DNA of 42,274 nucleotides. Source: an uncultured Sphingomonas sp. Lineage in GTDB: Bacteria; Pseudomonadota; Alphaproteobacteria; Sphingomonadales; Sphingomonadaceae. Shown here piece by piece: positions 42,196-42,274 of the stretch. The notes below the pieces were generated by a model. That model worked only from the letters and a program-made list of their open reading frames with translations, was not told the DNA's origin and did not search any database. Position numbers and translations under genes: made by a program. Location: assembly GCA_913774925.1 (NCBI GenBank), contig CAJYKB010000005.1:1-42274 (forward strand). The letters are read 5' to 3'. The number at the start of each line of letters is the position of its first letter. Positions within the stretch are counted from its first letter, which is position 1.

Positions 42196-42274
42196 TCCTG
42201 CCCGATGCGGCGTGGCGGCATCGTCCGGGGCTCGATCGCCTGATCGAGGCGCTCGACGCCGCCGGTGGCATGGC
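42183..42274 (+). CDS. CCA tRNA nucleotidyltransferase, 5' fragment cut by window edge
   Basis: Only the first 30 codons are present. The visible N-terminus (AGVILPDAAWRHRPGLDRLI, then EALDAAGG) fits the start of alphaproteobacterial CCA-adding enzymes, just before the GGxVRD catalytic motif that would follow. The ATG at 42183 overlaps the CoA pyrophosphatase stop by 13 bases. The identification rests on this short match and on the conserved gene order. Confidence 0.75.
   Translation, partial: MAGVILPDAAWRHRPGLDRLIEALDAAGGM

Overview
The window is GC-rich chromosomal DNA of an alphaproteobacterium, most probably a sphingomonad. The grounds are the gene repertoire: a long TonB-dependent receptor beside a Spinster-type MFS transporter, a tonB-exbB-exbD-exbD operon, a tandem TetR regulator, NasS/NasT nitrate control, and the DUF1285 - CoA-pyrophosphatase - CCA-transferase order. 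Many short inverted repeats between genes fit as well. No tRNA, rRNA, CRISPR array, insertion sequence or prophage gene was seen. Both ends cut genes (cobA at the left, a CCA-adding enzyme at the right).

Region 1 (1-9421, minus strand) is a nitrate assimilation cluster in the order nasT-nasS / leader / narK-nirB-nirD-nasA-cobA. It encodes uptake (NarK), reduction of nitrate to nitrite (NasA) and of nitrite to ammonium (NirB/NirD), and the first step of siroheme synthesis (CobA), the cofactor of NirB. NasT is an ANTAR antiterminator and NasS its nitrate-sensing partner. Between nasS and narK the RNA can form two hairpins with six-base loops, each with A at position 1 and G at position 4, followed by a strong intrinsic terminator. 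This is the expected ANTAR target.

Region 2 (9524-11266) holds a DUF1206 membrane protein and a small PAS plus MCP-tip protein. They converge on a 283-bp highly structured inverted-repeat element that also supplies the last codons of the PAS gene.

Region 3 (11346-30701) is a catabolic locus for CoA-activated substrates. One minus-strand cluster encodes an ACAD10/11-like acyl-CoA dehydrogenase, a zinc alcohol dehydrogenase, an APH-like kinase and two SDRs. A 411-aa double TetR regulator is divergent from it. The kinase plus dehydrogenase pair resembles the LvaA/LvaC and ACAD10/11 route for 4-hydroxyacyl-CoA. Further on come an AraC regulator, a Spinster-type transporter, a TonB-dependent receptor, a second pair of acyl-CoA dehydrogenases that look like partner subunits, another MFS exporter, an SDR, an acyl-CoA synthetase and a thioesterase. 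Two divergent promoter regions share a 21-bp motif. The substrate cannot be named from sequence.

Region 4 (30819-42274) is more ordinary: a secreted EF-hand protein, an OmpR/EnvZ-type two-component pair, a NUDIX hydrolase, dCTP deaminase, a small exported TPR-like protein, the TonB energising operon with a clear terminator, an exported protein of unknown function, folB, a glutathione S-transferase, a GNAT acetyltransferase, and the DUF1285 / CoA pyrophosphatase / CCA transferase group.
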